In this document: positions 31,471-41,444 of the stretch, one piece after another | How positions within the stretch are numbered: the stretch's first letter is position 1 | Layout of the letters: the number at the start of each line of letters is the position of its first letter | NCBI GenBank assembly: GCA_015075745.1 | Contig: JABTTW010000001.1 | Location: forward strand, 1,116,001-1,180,000 | Direction: 5' to 3' | DNA length: 64,000 nt | From: Planctomycetia bacterium | Lineage (GTDB): Bacteria > Planctomycetota > Phycisphaerae > UBA1845 > UTPLA1 | Notes under the pieces: generated by a model | Seen by the model: only the letters and a program-made list of their open reading frames with translations | Told to the model about the DNA's origin: nothing | The model's database searches: none | Translations under genes and position numbers: made by a program

Positions 31471-33522
31471 ATGCGCGTTACTCGTACAACTTCCGATCCG
31501 TCGATCCCCACACCGAGGGAGTTTGCAGAGTGGTTCCATGCGCCGCCGCTGATTGTCGAGTCGCCTGAGCCGCAGACCTGGACGCGGCATCGATTGATTC
31601 GGCTCGACGCCCTGCTCGCCATCGCGATCTTCCTCGGCGCCATCGCCGCGCGCCTGCCGCTCATCCAGCGCGGTGAGACGCTCCTCCACTCCGACGAGGC
31701 CATTGTCGGACTCATGGCGCAGGACATCGCCGAGGGCCGATCGCTGCCCATCTTTTTCTACGGCCAGCGCTATATGGGTGCGCTCGAGGCCTACGTCATC
31801 GCCGCGATCTCCTACGTCGTCACTGACCCCATCACCGCGCTGCGACTGGGGCCCGCGCTCTTCTTCGCCGCGCTCGTGGTCGTGCAGTACCTCATGCTGA
31901 GTCGATGGTTCGGCCGGACCGGGGGCATCGTCGGGGCGGCGGCCCTGCTCGCAAGCAGCCCCATGTTTGCCCAATGGTCCATCTCCGCCCGAGGGGGATA
32001 CATTGAAATCCTCCTCTGGGGCTCGGCGCTACTATGGGCCTACTGCGAGTGGTTTTTGCCAGGTGCGCCTCGACCGAACCGGGCATCACTTCGACGCATT
32101 GTCTTCGGCGTGCTCATCGGCTCGGGCCTATGGATCAACCCGTCAATCGTGCTCTTCGTCGTGCCTATCGCGCTGCACTACTTATTGAACCACCCGCTCA
32201 ACGCCGCACTCACCGCCGCACTCACCGCGGTGAATCAATCACCGATGTCCGCCCCACGACGATGGATCGCCCGCGCGCTCAATCGTCCATTCTCGCTGCC
32301 TCTTTCTGCAATCGCCGCAGTCGTGACGCTCAACTGCGTGTGGTACGTCTATGTGGACGGCTCCCGTGTTCGATCGGAGATTCTGCTCGGGCTCCTGCCG
32401 CGCGGCCTGGCGATCGGCGCGATCCTGCTCGTCGGCGCGGCGATCTTCGGATGCGCCCACCGGCGATTTAATCTTATCCACCGCGCACGACAACTGGCCC
32501 AGCCCGCCGCGCCACTGATGCTCGGAATGCTGATCGGCGCGGCCCCCGCCTTGCTATACGTCATGGAGGCGGCACTCGGAATGCGCGAAATGGACCCGTC
32601 GCTGCCGCTTGGCATCCGGCCGATCTGGAAACTCCAATCGACGCTCGACTACTTTCTACACGGTGTGCCGCTGCTCTTCGGCGCCGACGCAAGACCCTTT
32701 CTCGATCTCGTCACTATCGGTCGGATGGGCGTGTTTAGGCCGCTCGACATCATGACGGCAGGCGTGCTCGCCGCCGCCAATTGGCTGGTACTCGGCGCCG
32801 CCATCACCGGCGTCATGATTCTCTGGCTCTCGCACCGTCAGGAATTCAGCCGATTCATCCGACTACGGGCGGGGCTCTACTCACCGACGATCCTGCTGGT
32901 GATCGGGGCAGCCGTCACGATAGTGCTGTACCTGCTGTCCGGCGCGGCCCACGATTTTAACACCATCCGCTACCTCATCCCGCTATGGGCGTTTGTTCCG
33001 GGCTTGCTGGCGGCGATTGCTGTTAACAAACAATTCAGACTCGGTGCCATCGCGGCCTGCACCTCCCTCATCGCAGGCTGGGGCTTCGGTCAATTCGCCA
33101 TGTACCAGCAACTCGGCAATCCGCATCCGCTTCGAGTGGTCGCCGACGAATTAGTCGCTCGCAAAGTCGATCCCGCCGTCGCGGAGATCTTCGACGCGCA
33201 CCTGCTCTCCTACATGACCGGACAAAGGTGTCGACTCGCGGAGTTTGATCCGTTCTGGTCGCGGCTCTCGCATTACCAAGACGCCATCGCACCGGACGAG
33301 CCCATCGCCTATGTCGTACCCACCGCCGCCGCGACACTCGGTCGCAACACATGGAATCTCCCGGGCCCGCCACCGCCCGAGCTGTCCCACCCACTGCCGC
33401 AGCGCATCGACCGCACAGTTGCGACTGATCCCGATTTGATCGTCGGAAGAGACCCGCTTCCCGGCGGTTACGAGCTTGTCTTCCTGACTCGGCCGCTGCC
33501 CAAGTCCGCCCCACGCCCTTAG
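31471..33522 (+). CDS. Multi-pass membrane glycosyltransferase-like protein (GT39/83 type)
   Basis: About 683 residues from the ATG at 31471 (an in-frame GTG lies at 31459). There are about 11 membrane helices. Near the first helix is the loop LHSDEAIVGLMAQDI, with the acidic pair expected in the first periplasmic loop of ArnT/PMT-type transferases (usually DE or ED near an H). A soluble C-terminal domain of about 150 residues follows the last helix. It probably transfers a sugar from a lipid carrier to an extracytoplasmic acceptor. Acceptor and donor are unknown. It is the only gene between an esterase and a protease. Confidence 0.7.
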   Translation: MRVTRTTSDPSIPTPREFAEWFHAPPLIVESPEPQTWTRHRLIRLDALLAIAIFLGAIAARLPLIQRGETLLHSDEAIVGLMAQDIAEGRSLPIFFYGQRYMGALEAYVIAAISYVVTDPITALRLGPALFFAALVVVQYLMLSRWFGRTGGIVGAAALLASSPMFAQWSISARGGYIEILLWGSALLWAYCEWFLPGAPRPNRASLRRIVFGVLIGSGLWINPSIVLFVVPIALHYLLNHPLNAALTAALTAVNQSPMSAPRRWIARALNRPFSLPLSAIAAVVTLNCVWYVYVDGSRVRSEILLGLLPRGLAIGAILLVGAAIFGCAHRRFNLIHRARQLAQPAAPLMLGMLIGAAPALLYVMEAALGMREMDPSLPLGIRPIWKLQSTLDYFLHGVPLLFGADARPFLDLVTIGRMGVFRPLDIMTAGVLAAANWLVLGAAITGVMILWLSHRQEFSRFIRLRAGLYSPTILLVIGAAVTIVLYLLSGAAHDFNTIRYLIPLWAFVPGLLAAIAVNKQFRLGAIAACTSLIAGWGFGQFAMYQQLGNPHPLRVVADELVARKVDPAVAEIFDAHLLSYMTGQRCRLAEFDPFWSRLSHYQDAIAPDEPIAYVVPTAAATLGRNTWNLPGPPPPELSHPLPQRIDRTVATDPDLIVGRDPLPGGYELVFLTRPLPKSAPRP

Positions 33523-33671
33523 AAACACGCTGGGCTCCTGGGCCTGTGTGCTTTTCTCGATGCATCGCGATTGCTACAATAGGCCTTGCAACCGGTATCT
33601 ATCCCGGTCGTCGGGCCGACCGACGGGCCCCCTTTTTTGAATTTGCTCGCAACGGTGAAAGGGAATCTCTG

Positions 33672-35045
33672 ATGAACTTCGCAAAGCGCCTCTCCGGCGT
33701 CGCTCGACTTGCAGGTCTCGTGGTCGCCATCGCGATCGTGGCGCCTGTCACGCCGTCAACGTCGACCGTGGCCGCCCGCGATACCGAGTGCTGCCGCTTC
33801 CCGGATAAGGAAACCAAAAAGCCGACCGGCAAGAAGTCAAAGAAAAAGTCGAGCAAGACGGCGACGAAAAAGTCGTCCAAGAAGCAGATCGTCCGATGGG
33901 GCAAGCGCGCCAATGAGACCGACGCAAAGTACGACAAGCGATACAAGCGCGTGCTTAAGAAGATCAAGTTCGACAAGGATGGCAACATCGAAGGCGGGCC
34001 GGAGCGACTGTGGACCTACATGGGCCACCCCTTCATCGTCCGTACCGACATCGGCCCCGAGTTCACCGCCGACTCCGTCATGTATATGGAGATGCTGCAC
34101 CGCGAGTACGGCGCGGCATATAAGAAACTGCTCGGCAACGAGCCTGCGCAAGTCAAAGAGGCCATCGAGGTCATCATCTTCCAGAGCCGCAAAAAATACA
34201 CCGAGAACGGCGGCGGGGCCGGCAGCGGCGGACAGTTCATGACCCACTTCTCCTTTCCGGATCGCGGCCCCTTCTGGCCGGCACTGCACTATCGCCTGAT
34301 GCAGTTCACCGACGGCATCGACGACTTCGCCAAGTGGCCCAAGGGAGTTCTGAAGCATGAGGCCGCCCACATGGAGATGCGCCTACGTTTGGGTATGTCG
34401 TTTATCCCCCAGCTTCAACTGGCCGTGCCGGTCGATTGCCCGCGTTGGTTCGACGAGGGCCAGGCGTCGGTTTTCGAATACTGGGACTTCGACAAGACCG
34501 CTGACGAAAATCTCACCCTCATTCCCGACCGCGGTCGTTATGCCCCGGTCATTCGTCGCATCCACAAGACCGATCGCTGGAAGGACTTCCAATATGTCTG
34601 GAAGATCGAGCCTTCCACCTGGCACGCCGACATGACCAGCGACCAGGGCTTCTTAAATTATGCGCAGGCCTGGTCACTGGCGGCTTACATGATGCACGGC
34701 GGAGTGAAAGGGCGAAAAGACTTCCGGGCAATCTACCTCCTTTCGAAGCGCGTCGGCGCGGACCGCCAGACAACCTACAAGGGTGACGGGCTGCGTGCAT
34801 GGGAAGACCAGTTCCCGCTGGACGCGCGCAACAAAATGGAGACGAGCTGGAACTCCTGGGTGGGCGACAACGTCCCTCGAAACAAGAAAGTAGCCGACGA
34901 GGACTACATGCTCCTTCGAATGGGCTACAACCCCAAGATTACTGACAAACTCGAGGGCTACTCAGAAGAAGAGCTTGCGGACATCCTCAAAGAAGTAAAG
35001 AAAGAGCGGGAGCGCCGCAAGAAGAAACAGACCGTTGAGAAGTAG
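33672..35045 (+). CDS. Secreted gluzincin-like zinc metallopeptidase with Lys-rich linker
   Basis: The ATG at 33672 (AAAGGGAAT ahead) gives 457 residues with a signal peptide. A low-complexity Lys/Ser segment (about residues 45-75) follows. The catalytic region has HEAAHMEMRLRLG (about 230), matching HExxH, and WFDEGQASVFEYW about 30 residues later, whose Glu can be the third zinc ligand. This is the pattern of peptidase-MA-like planctomycete proteins (DUF1570 type). The C-terminus is a charged helix. It is probably periplasmic or extracellular. The substrate is unknown and no inhibitor gene is seen beside it. Confidence 0.75.
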   Translation: MNFAKRLSGVARLAGLVVAIAIVAPVTPSTSTVAARDTECCRFPDKETKKPTGKKSKKKSSKTATKKSSKKQIVRWGKRANETDAKYDKRYKRVLKKIKFDKDGNIEGGPERLWTYMGHPFIVRTDIGPEFTADSVMYMEMLHREYGAAYKKLLGNEPAQVKEAIEVIIFQSRKKYTENGGGAGSGGQFMTHFSFPDRGPFWPALHYRLMQFTDGIDDFAKWPKGVLKHEAAHMEMRLRLGMSFIPQLQLAVPVDCPRWFDEGQASVFEYWDFDKTADENLTLIPDRGRYAPVIRRIHKTDRWKDFQYVWKIEPSTWHADMTSDQGFLNYAQAWSLAAYMMHGGVKGRKDFRAIYLLSKRVGADRQTTYKGDGLRAWEDQFPLDARNKMETSWNSWVGDNVPRNKKVADEDYMLLRMGYNPKITDKLEGYSEEELADILKEVKKERERRKKKQTVEK

Positions 35046-35079
35046 TCACGCTTGAGAATTGCTCTGGGCCGGCAGGCCC

Positions 35080-35436
35080 CTATGACACCTTGGCCCCCGG
35101 CGGGACGTCGCTCATCGGCGTCACCAGGATCACCTGTGATCGATCCTCGGTCGAAGCCGCCAGCAGCATGCCGTTTGACGTCTCTCCGCGCATCGTTCGC
35201 GGGGCAAGATTCTTCACGACGATGATCGACTTGCCCAGCAGGTCTTCGGGCTGATAGTGCCCGCGAATGCCCGCGACGATCTGACGCTGCTCGCTCCCCA
35301 GATCGACTTGAAGCACCAGCAGCTTGTCGGCATTGGGGTGCGGCTTGGCCTCCAGCACCCGGGCAACGCGAAGGTCGATCTTCGCGAAGTCGTCAAATGT
35401 GATCGTGTCGGATTGAATCGGTGCGGCGTCAGTCAT
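35080..35436 (-). CDS. Stand-alone tRNA-binding (EMAP/Trbp111-like) domain protein
   Basis: The 118-residue protein is a complete OB-fold: FDDFAKIDLRVARVLEAKPH, then NADKLLVLQVDLGSEQRQIV, GKSIIVVKNLAPRTMRG and SNGMLLAAS. These are the hallmarks of the C-terminal tRNA-binding domain of methionyl-tRNA synthetase, Trbp111 and CsaA. Here it is a separate protein, not fused to MetG. It probably binds the tRNA elbow as a dimer. Shine-Dalgarno GAGAGAGG precedes the ATG. Whether it acts with a split MetG or as a CsaA-like chaperone cannot be decided from sequence. Confidence 0.9.
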   Translation of the reverse strand: MTDAAPIQSDTITFDDFAKIDLRVARVLEAKPHPNADKLLVLQVDLGSEQRQIVAGIRGHYQPEDLLGKSIIVVKNLAPRTMRGETSNGMLLAASTEDRSQVILVTPMSDVPPGAKVS

Positions 35437-35556
35437 GGCGACCTCTCTCGTTGGGACTGCGTGATAGCGTGCACCAGTATCGCACCGGCCTCACGGTTCT
35501 TCAATGCGCAAGTCAATCACCCTTGCGCTCCAATCATCGATTGTGAGAGGAAATCG

Positions 35557-37353
35557 TCAGTTCGCCGCCGCAGTCGGCCCGCGGTCGAGCACCTGCACGG
35601 TCGCCGTCCCGCGGTATTCCATGTTGTCGGCGGTCACGACCAGAACGGAGATGCGGTGCAGGCCGGGCGACTCGAGGATCTTCACGCCGCGTGCCTCGTC
35701 GCCGATCCAGACTCCGTTATCCATCCACAGGAAATCGGCGCCGGCCGTCTGCTCGCGCGGCAGGTCGATGCTGTACGAGAGATAATGCGGACTGGTTCCG
35801 ATCGCAGGACCGGCCAGCTTGACATTGACGCGCCGCACGCGATCGGCGGGCCGAGTCTGCTCGCGCTTGGGCTCAGTCGGCTTCGATCGAAGCGCCGGCG
35901 GCGGGCCCGTCGTCTTGTACACAGGCCTTGCGGCCGCGAACGCGGCGCTCGGAGGAGTGCCGCCGGTATGGCTCGGCTCATATTTCTTGGGGCCGGCATT
36001 GGAAGGCGAATACGTCCTGCTCTTCGGCGGCGGAATGCTCGCCGTCGGTCTGCTCCGCTCGGTCGGTGCGCGACCTGCAGGCTCCGATCCTCGACGTCTG
36101 GACGACTCGGCATTTCTGGGCGACGGGCTTGACTGATTACCCGACGTGGATGCCGACTTCGGCTGCTCGACGGATCGCCGGGGCTCGCTCGCCTGCGATG
36201 GCGGCGGAACCTTGGGGCCTTCCAGCCAGTTGCCGCGCTTGGGATCGGCCGCGGAGGCGAGCCGCGTATCGACAGGCTTCTCCTCGCGCTTCGGCGAAGG
36301 GTCGTACGAGGGCGAGGTGCCGTAGGGATATTGCCGCCCCGCGGTCTTGTTGTTGTAGCTGACGGCACTGGTCACGGCCGGAGCGGTCGGGAGCGGCGTC
36401 GGAGGCGTCGTCGCCATTGTCGGTCGCCGCGACGACGAATCCACCGGATTACCCGACCGGGCAAACGTCATCCCCAATGGCGGGGACATCCGCGCGATCA
36501 TCTCTTGCGGCGGAAAGTATTCGGTCATCTGAACCTGAGCCACGGTGGCCGCTGCCTGTTTCGGATGAAGCGCTTCGATGCCGATGTGCTCGGCGAAGAA
36601 GGCCGCCGCCGTCTGCGGAATACGACTGTGCCCCATGTTGTCAATCATCTTTCCGCGCACAATGCGGAATCCGCGCGCCGTGTACCATGCCACAGCCTCC
36701 TCCGACTCGCTCTTGCAGGCCGGGAAGTCGCCGTCGCCGATGAATATGGCCACCGGGGTACGGTCTCGATAACGCGGAACCGTCTCCTCGATCAGCAGCT
36801 TTGACGAAAAGTTCGACAGACGAGTTGCGATGCAGGAGAAACGCTCGGGGAATCGATTCGGAAAATAGTGCGCCAGATATCCGCCGCAGGACCAGCTTGT
36901 CGAGAGCACCTTCTTGGGATCCGCGCGCGTCGTGGCAAAGATGTGATCCATGATCGCCAGGACGTCTTTCTTATCTTCCAGCACGTAGTCGTGCTCTCTT
37001 GTCAGCGGATACTCCATGAACGAATCGCTCGTGTGCAGCTCCGGCGCACAGATGATGTATCCATAGATGTCCGCTTCCCTCTCCCACTCCCGCTCCTGTG
37101 GAAGGGCATTGTCGTAAGGCTTCATGCCGTGGAAGGTCATCACCAGCGGCCAGCCCTTCATCTTGGGGTTCGGATGACGACCGCTGTTCTTGACATAGTC
37201 GGCCGGCAGGTAAAGGTGGTAGCCCGCCCCGGTGGTCGGCTCTTTGACGTACTGATAGAGACCCTCGCCGCGAGGCTGAGGCACGGCGCAGCCCGCGCAG
37301 AGGCTCAGCCCCATTGCTACGAGCATTCCGCAGAACGCATGCTTCTTCGACAT
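35557..37353 (-). CDS. Alpha/beta-hydrolase lipoprotein with Pro/Ser-rich C-terminal region
   Basis: The ATG at 37353 gives 598 residues with a lipoprotein signal (LSLCAGC, Cys about 19). Residues about 40-280 are an alpha/beta-hydrolase resembling PHB-depolymerase/dienelactone-hydrolase proteins. The oxyanion region is LVMTFHGMKPYDNA, the nucleophile elbow STSWSCGGYLAHYF (Ser in WSCGG), Asp in FIGDGDFPACKSE and His in MGHSRIPQTAAA. A long disordered Pro/Ser/Arg-rich linker (about 310-490) leads to a small beta domain (SYSIDLPREQTAGADFLWMD and HRISVLVVTADNMEYRG). It is probably an envelope-bound esterase with a wall- or surface-spanning linker. The substrate is unknown. Confidence 0.78.
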   Translation of the reverse strand: MSKKHAFCGMLVAMGLSLCAGCAVPQPRGEGLYQYVKEPTTGAGYHLYLPADYVKNSGRHPNPKMKGWPLVMTFHGMKPYDNALPQEREWEREADIYGYIICAPELHTSDSFMEYPLTREHDYVLEDKKDVLAIMDHIFATTRADPKKVLSTSWSCGGYLAHYFPNRFPERFSCIATRLSNFSSKLLIEETVPRYRDRTPVAIFIGDGDFPACKSESEEAVAWYTARGFRIVRGKMIDNMGHSRIPQTAAAFFAEHIGIEALHPKQAAATVAQVQMTEYFPPQEMIARMSPPLGMTFARSGNPVDSSSRRPTMATTPPTPLPTAPAVTSAVSYNNKTAGRQYPYGTSPSYDPSPKREEKPVDTRLASAADPKRGNWLEGPKVPPPSQASEPRRSVEQPKSASTSGNQSSPSPRNAESSRRRGSEPAGRAPTERSRPTASIPPPKSRTYSPSNAGPKKYEPSHTGGTPPSAAFAAARPVYKTTGPPPALRSKPTEPKREQTRPADRVRRVNVKLAGPAIGTSPHYLSYSIDLPREQTAGADFLWMDNGVWIGDEARGVKILESPGLHRISVLVVTADNMEYRGTATVQVLDRGPTAAAN

Positions 37354-37732
37354 TAATCTCACTGGTTGCCTTCCGGGGAGTGCGAGGTCCGAGTTTCTCC
37401 CCCGGGCTCTATCGGCTTGGCCCCGTGGAATGCTTACCTTTTTGAACGCCCCTGGGTTCCGGAAAAAATCCATTTCATCACCGGTCTTGATGGCGCGACC
37501 TGATTCTCATCGCTGGCGTCCGCTCTATTCGCGGACACTGTAAAAATTGCGCGAGACCAGATCGCCGGGTCCGCATCCTGCCCCCGCGCGCCAAACCAAC
37601 CAACCACGACGGGGCGACCCAGTTACCATCATCATATATGATCAAGATTCATGCGGCAATTTCGTCCCGAAATCACGCCCCTCGTGCCCGATAAACGAAG
37701 GATTTGTGCCGCATTTTAACCGAGGCGACCCT
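37354..37732. other. 379-bp divergent intergenic region
   Basis: Separates the hydrolase lipoprotein from the membrane-TPR gene. An in-frame extension of the latter back to 37547 exists, but its low-similarity sequence and the good GAGG before the TTG at 37733 argue against it. No RNA gene or clear operator was found. Confidence 0.4.
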
Positions 37733-39904
37733 TTGAGCGAAATAATCGACTCCCTATCGCGGCCGCCGATGCACCGGGAGCCGGGACGTCCCGAAGGGGC
37801 GCTCAACCAACTCCACCCGGGCCTGCTCGCCGTGATGGTGCTGCTCGTCGCAATGGCGGTCTATCTGCCCACCTTCAGCGCCGAGTTTCTCATCCTCGAC
37901 GATACGCAATACGTCACCGCCAACCCGTATGTTCTTTTCCCAAGCTGGAAAAACCTCGTCGCCTGTTTCGGCGAAGTTCTGCGCCCTACAACCGTCCTCG
38001 GCTATTACCAGCCACTGACGATGGCATCTCTCATGCTCGATCGAGTCGTCGAGGGCGCCCTGTCCGGCGGATACACTCGACATGCCGAACCCTTCATCTT
38101 TCATTTCGCCAACATCCTCCTTCACGGTTGCAACGCGGCGCTGGTATTTCTTCTTGTCCTGGGACTGACCCGTCGCAGCGGCACGGCACTCTTCTGCGGA
38201 CTGCTCTTCGCGGTGCATCCGCTCAACGTCGAAGTCGTCTCCTGGGTCAGCCAGCGCAAGGCGGTCCTCGCTACCCTCTTCGCTCTGCTAGCAGTGATGT
38301 CCTACGTACGATTCGCCCGCACGAATAGGCCCCACTGGTATATCGCCGTCGTTGCTACCTACCTCGCCGGCATTCTCGCCAAGCCCACAGGGCTTCTACT
38401 TCCACTTGTCTTCGTTCTCATGGACGTATGGCCGCTCGGCCGCGACGTTCGCCGACACGCCCGGGAGAAGGTCCCCTTGTTTGTCCTCGCCGCCATCGGT
38501 GGATGGATCGCCTATGTCTCGCAGACCCATGCAGTCGATCTGACCAGGCAGGAAGGTCATCGCCCCTTCGGCATCACCGCCCTCGTCGCCTGCCACAATC
38601 TTAGCTTTTATACCGCCAAGATGATCCTGCCGATCCGGCTTTGCCCCGAGTACCTGATGCCCGACGAATCCGTCGTGTCGCTCGGAAATGCGACGTTCCT
38701 GCTGAGTGTCATCGCTGTGGCGCTTTTCATCACGACCTGCGCCTGGGCCTACCGCCGCGGGATCGCCTTCGCCTGGACGCTGCCCATCGCCTTCCTGCTC
38801 ATGATCGGTCCGACACTGACGCCGGTGCGATTCACGCACACCATTGCCGCCGACCGTTTCGCCTACACACCCCTGATCATCGCGATTGTGCTGCTCGCGG
38901 AATTTCTGGTTCGACGCATCACCCCTTCGGCCGCGAGCATCACCCGGCGCGGCGCGCCGGTCATCGGCGCTATCGTGATCACACTCTTCGCATTACTCAC
39001 GGTGCGCCAGCAATCTGTGTGGCGCGACAGCTACGCCTATTACAACGCCGTCATCGCCCGATTCCCCGATGCGCCGGCCGGCCACTACGGCCTGGGGAAT
39101 GCCGCCATCGGCGAATACCACCGCCTCGCTGCATCCGACCAGCCGGACGCTGAGGAACGCCGCGCTAAGAGCCTCCAGAACGCCCAGGCCGAATACCACC
39201 GGGCCATCAAGGCTGACCCGGAGTATTGCTACGCCTATTACCGGCTGGGGCACATCGAGATCATCCGCGGCAACCTAGCCGAAGGCATCACCATCATCGA
39301 GCGCGGCCTCTCGCAGCCCAATGCAGACCCCGAGGGATACCTGTTCCTCGGCCTCGCCCGCACTCACGCGGGACAATACGCGCAGGCGGTTGATCCCTAC
39401 GAGCGATTCCTCGCCTATCAACCCGCAAATGTCGAAGCCAGGAAAAACCTCGCCAATGCACTCCTGCGAACCGGGCGAGCCGCGGAGTCGTTGCCGCATT
39501 TCGAGAAGCTCTATGAACTTGACCCCACCGATCTCGACGGCCGCCAGAACTGGGGCGTTGCCCTCATCATGGTCGGTCGCGCGGAGGAGGCGGTCGATCG
39601 ACTCCAAGTTGTCGTCAGTCTCCGCGCCGAACTGACGTCACAAGAGAATGATCCGACGCGACTTGAGCGGGCCAAGGCAAAGCTCGCCGACGCCCGATTC
39701 ACGCTCGCCGGGGCCTTGGCAATAGCCGGTGCCGACAATGAGGCACTGGCCGAACTGACGGCGGCGATTGAATTGAATCCGGCACTCCAATCCCAGGCGC
39801 TCAATCACCCGGCCTTCAAGCGCCTCCGTGATTCGGCCCAATGGCGGCGGTTGTTCCCGCAGGGCGCCATCCCCACGTCCAGTGACATCGACCCGGGCAC
39901 TTAG
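37733..39904 (+). CDS. TMTC-like multi-pass membrane protein with C-terminal TPRs
   Basis: The chosen start is TTG at 37733 with GAGG seven bases upstream, giving about 723 residues; an ATG at 37769 is the alternative. About ten membrane helices follow (about 25-430), with the motif LHGCNAALVFLLVLGLTRRS and HPLNVEVVSWVSQRKAVLAT, typical of the TMTC/O-mannosyltransferase-like proteins common in this phylum. At least five TPR units (about 480-715) come after them, for example AEYHRAIKADPEYCYAYYRL. The membrane part resembles GT-C transferases, with an acidic residue pair early on (LDDTQYVTANPY). It probably modifies or scaffolds envelope proteins; the enzymatic reaction is unproven. Confidence 0.8.
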   Translation: MSEIIDSLSRPPMHREPGRPEGALNQLHPGLLAVMVLLVAMAVYLPTFSAEFLILDDTQYVTANPYVLFPSWKNLVACFGEVLRPTTVLGYYQPLTMASLMLDRVVEGALSGGYTRHAEPFIFHFANILLHGCNAALVFLLVLGLTRRSGTALFCGLLFAVHPLNVEVVSWVSQRKAVLATLFALLAVMSYVRFARTNRPHWYIAVVATYLAGILAKPTGLLLPLVFVLMDVWPLGRDVRRHAREKVPLFVLAAIGGWIAYVSQTHAVDLTRQEGHRPFGITALVACHNLSFYTAKMILPIRLCPEYLMPDESVVSLGNATFLLSVIAVALFITTCAWAYRRGIAFAWTLPIAFLLMIGPTLTPVRFTHTIAADRFAYTPLIIAIVLLAEFLVRRITPSAASITRRGAPVIGAIVITLFALLTVRQQSVWRDSYAYYNAVIARFPDAPAGHYGLGNAAIGEYHRLAASDQPDAEERRAKSLQNAQAEYHRAIKADPEYCYAYYRLGHIEIIRGNLAEGITIIERGLSQPNADPEGYLFLGLARTHAGQYAQAVDPYERFLAYQPANVEARKNLANALLRTGRAAESLPHFEKLYELDPTDLDGRQNWGVALIMVGRAEEAVDRLQVVVSLRAELTSQENDPTRLERAKAKLADARFTLAGALAIAGADNEALAELTAAIELNPALQSQALNHPAFKRLRDSAQWRRLFPQGAIPTSSDIDPGT

Positions 39905-40092
39905 GAACTTCGGGGCGATCCAATTCTTCTGCGGCTTGTCGCGAACCATGGATGATCCCCGGGCCGATCAAGAAAAGTCTGCAAATTTCGGAAGTCGCGC
40001 GCGGGTGGTCGGTGTATAATCGGCGTCACCGGATACGACCACGTCATCATCGTTGATATCGCCTGAGGCCCGCGCGACCGGAGAAAATACCA

Positions 40093-41253
40093 ATGCCTCA
40101 TACGCTTCGATCTCCGACACGGAATTCCACCATATTGGTCCTCACTGCCTTACTGCTGACCTGCGCCGGGTGCGACGAAATTTGCCAGCGATTGGGACTT
40201 CCCACCGAAATCTGTAATTCGTTCGGTCGATTCGGCGGCAGGCAGATTCAGGACTTGCAGGTGGCCGTTGAGGTGCGATTCATCACCGTGGAGGATGACT
40301 TCTTCGAGCGCATCGGTGTCGACTTTGACTTCAATCTCAATTCCGACGCCGAGCTCGTTCCCGCAACGAACGAAACACCCCAGTTACCCGGCAACCTGCC
40401 TGATGACTCTTTCCTCACCAATCCATCGCAAGTCGGCGGCCAGCAGGGCGCATTGATGCTCGTGCCGAAGCTGCTCGGCGGCGGCAGCGTCTTTCTCCCC
40501 GCCATTCTGCAAAACCAGAGCCCGCCACAAGCCGGCCACTTTCCGGGGCTGCCGATCATCAGAGATCTTCCCATTACCAATATCTTCAGCCGGCCCGATC
40601 TGAACAACCTGCCCGGCGGCGCGATGCTGGGCTCCATGTCAAACGTCGATGCCACTTCCATCGGCTTCGCGATCCTCAGCGACATCGAAGCGTTCTTCTT
40701 CCTCCAGGCCGCCCAGGCAGACACCCGAAATAACCTCTTGGTAGCGCCGCGGCTGACCCTCTTTAATGGTCAGCCGGCACATATCATCTCGCGAAATGAG
40801 CGCACCCTCATCGCCGACGTGCAGCCGGAATTCGCGGCGGAGTTCTTGAATGTCAATCCACAGACAACGGGCGTGACTTCTGGCCCGATGTTCAAGCTGA
40901 CTCCCGTCATTTCCGCCGACCGCCGATTCGTCCAGTTGGCGATCCGCCCGATCATCGCAGCCGTCGGCGATGCTGATTCAATTCAGGTCGGCGGCACAGA
41001 TCGCCTGATCCAGTTCCCGGTCATTCAACTCACCACCGTTCAGACCACCGTCACCGTGCCCGACGGCGGAACGGTCCTCTTGGGCGGCATTAAGACGACC
41101 CCGGGAGGCACGTTGCAGCCCGGCGTGTCGATTCTCAACAAGCTCCCCTACATCAACCGGCTCTTTAAGAATGAGGCGACCCTAAGAGACACACAGTCGC
41201 TCATGATCATGGTGACGCCGCGCATCATCATTCAAGGGGAAGAAGAGCAGTAA
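40093..41253 (+). CDS. Short secretin-like lipoprotein (GspD/PilQ C-domain type)
   Basis: The 386-residue protein has a lipoprotein signal (LLLTCAGC). Residues about 50-75 (LQVAVEVRFITVEDDFFERI) match the start of the secretin core. The body includes LLVAPRLTLFNGQPAHI and the C-terminal VTVPDGGTVLLGGIKTTP followed by LMIMVTPRIII, typical of type II/III secretin beta-barrel domains. The N-terminal N0-N3 periplasmic ring domains are absent, so it is much shorter than GspD. It may form a pore alone or with other subunits. Other secretion genes nearby are limited to one pseudopilin 10 kb away. No S-domain or pilotin gene is evident. Confidence 0.82.
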   Translation: MPHTLRSPTRNSTILVLTALLLTCAGCDEICQRLGLPTEICNSFGRFGGRQIQDLQVAVEVRFITVEDDFFERIGVDFDFNLNSDAELVPATNETPQLPGNLPDDSFLTNPSQVGGQQGALMLVPKLLGGGSVFLPAILQNQSPPQAGHFPGLPIIRDLPITNIFSRPDLNNLPGGAMLGSMSNVDATSIGFAILSDIEAFFFLQAAQADTRNNLLVAPRLTLFNGQPAHIISRNERTLIADVQPEFAAEFLNVNPQTTGVTSGPMFKLTPVISADRRFVQLAIRPIIAAVGDADSIQVGGTDRLIQFPVIQLTTVQTTVTVPDGGTVLLGGIKTTPGGTLQPGVSILNKLPYINRLFKNEATLRDTQSLMIMVTPRIIIQGEEEQ

Positions 41254-41444
41254 GTCGGCGGCGAGGCCCACTGGCTGTTTCTCGTTGCCGGTTGCCTGTG
41301 AATTCAAGCTCAACTCATGGGTCGCTGATTGCGGCCCCGGGGCCCATCCTGCACATCGCCGCACAGGCGTCACGACGTTACAATCTCCACCTGAATTCAC
41401 TCGATTCGGCTGAAGCAGCCCATAGCGTTCACGGAGGAGCGAAC

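Noticed and set aside
33606..33638. GC-rich stem followed by TTTTTT as a terminator for the membrane transferase gene
   Set aside because: The best stem (GGTCG/CGACC) lies 11 bases from the T-run and is short, so termination is not well supported.
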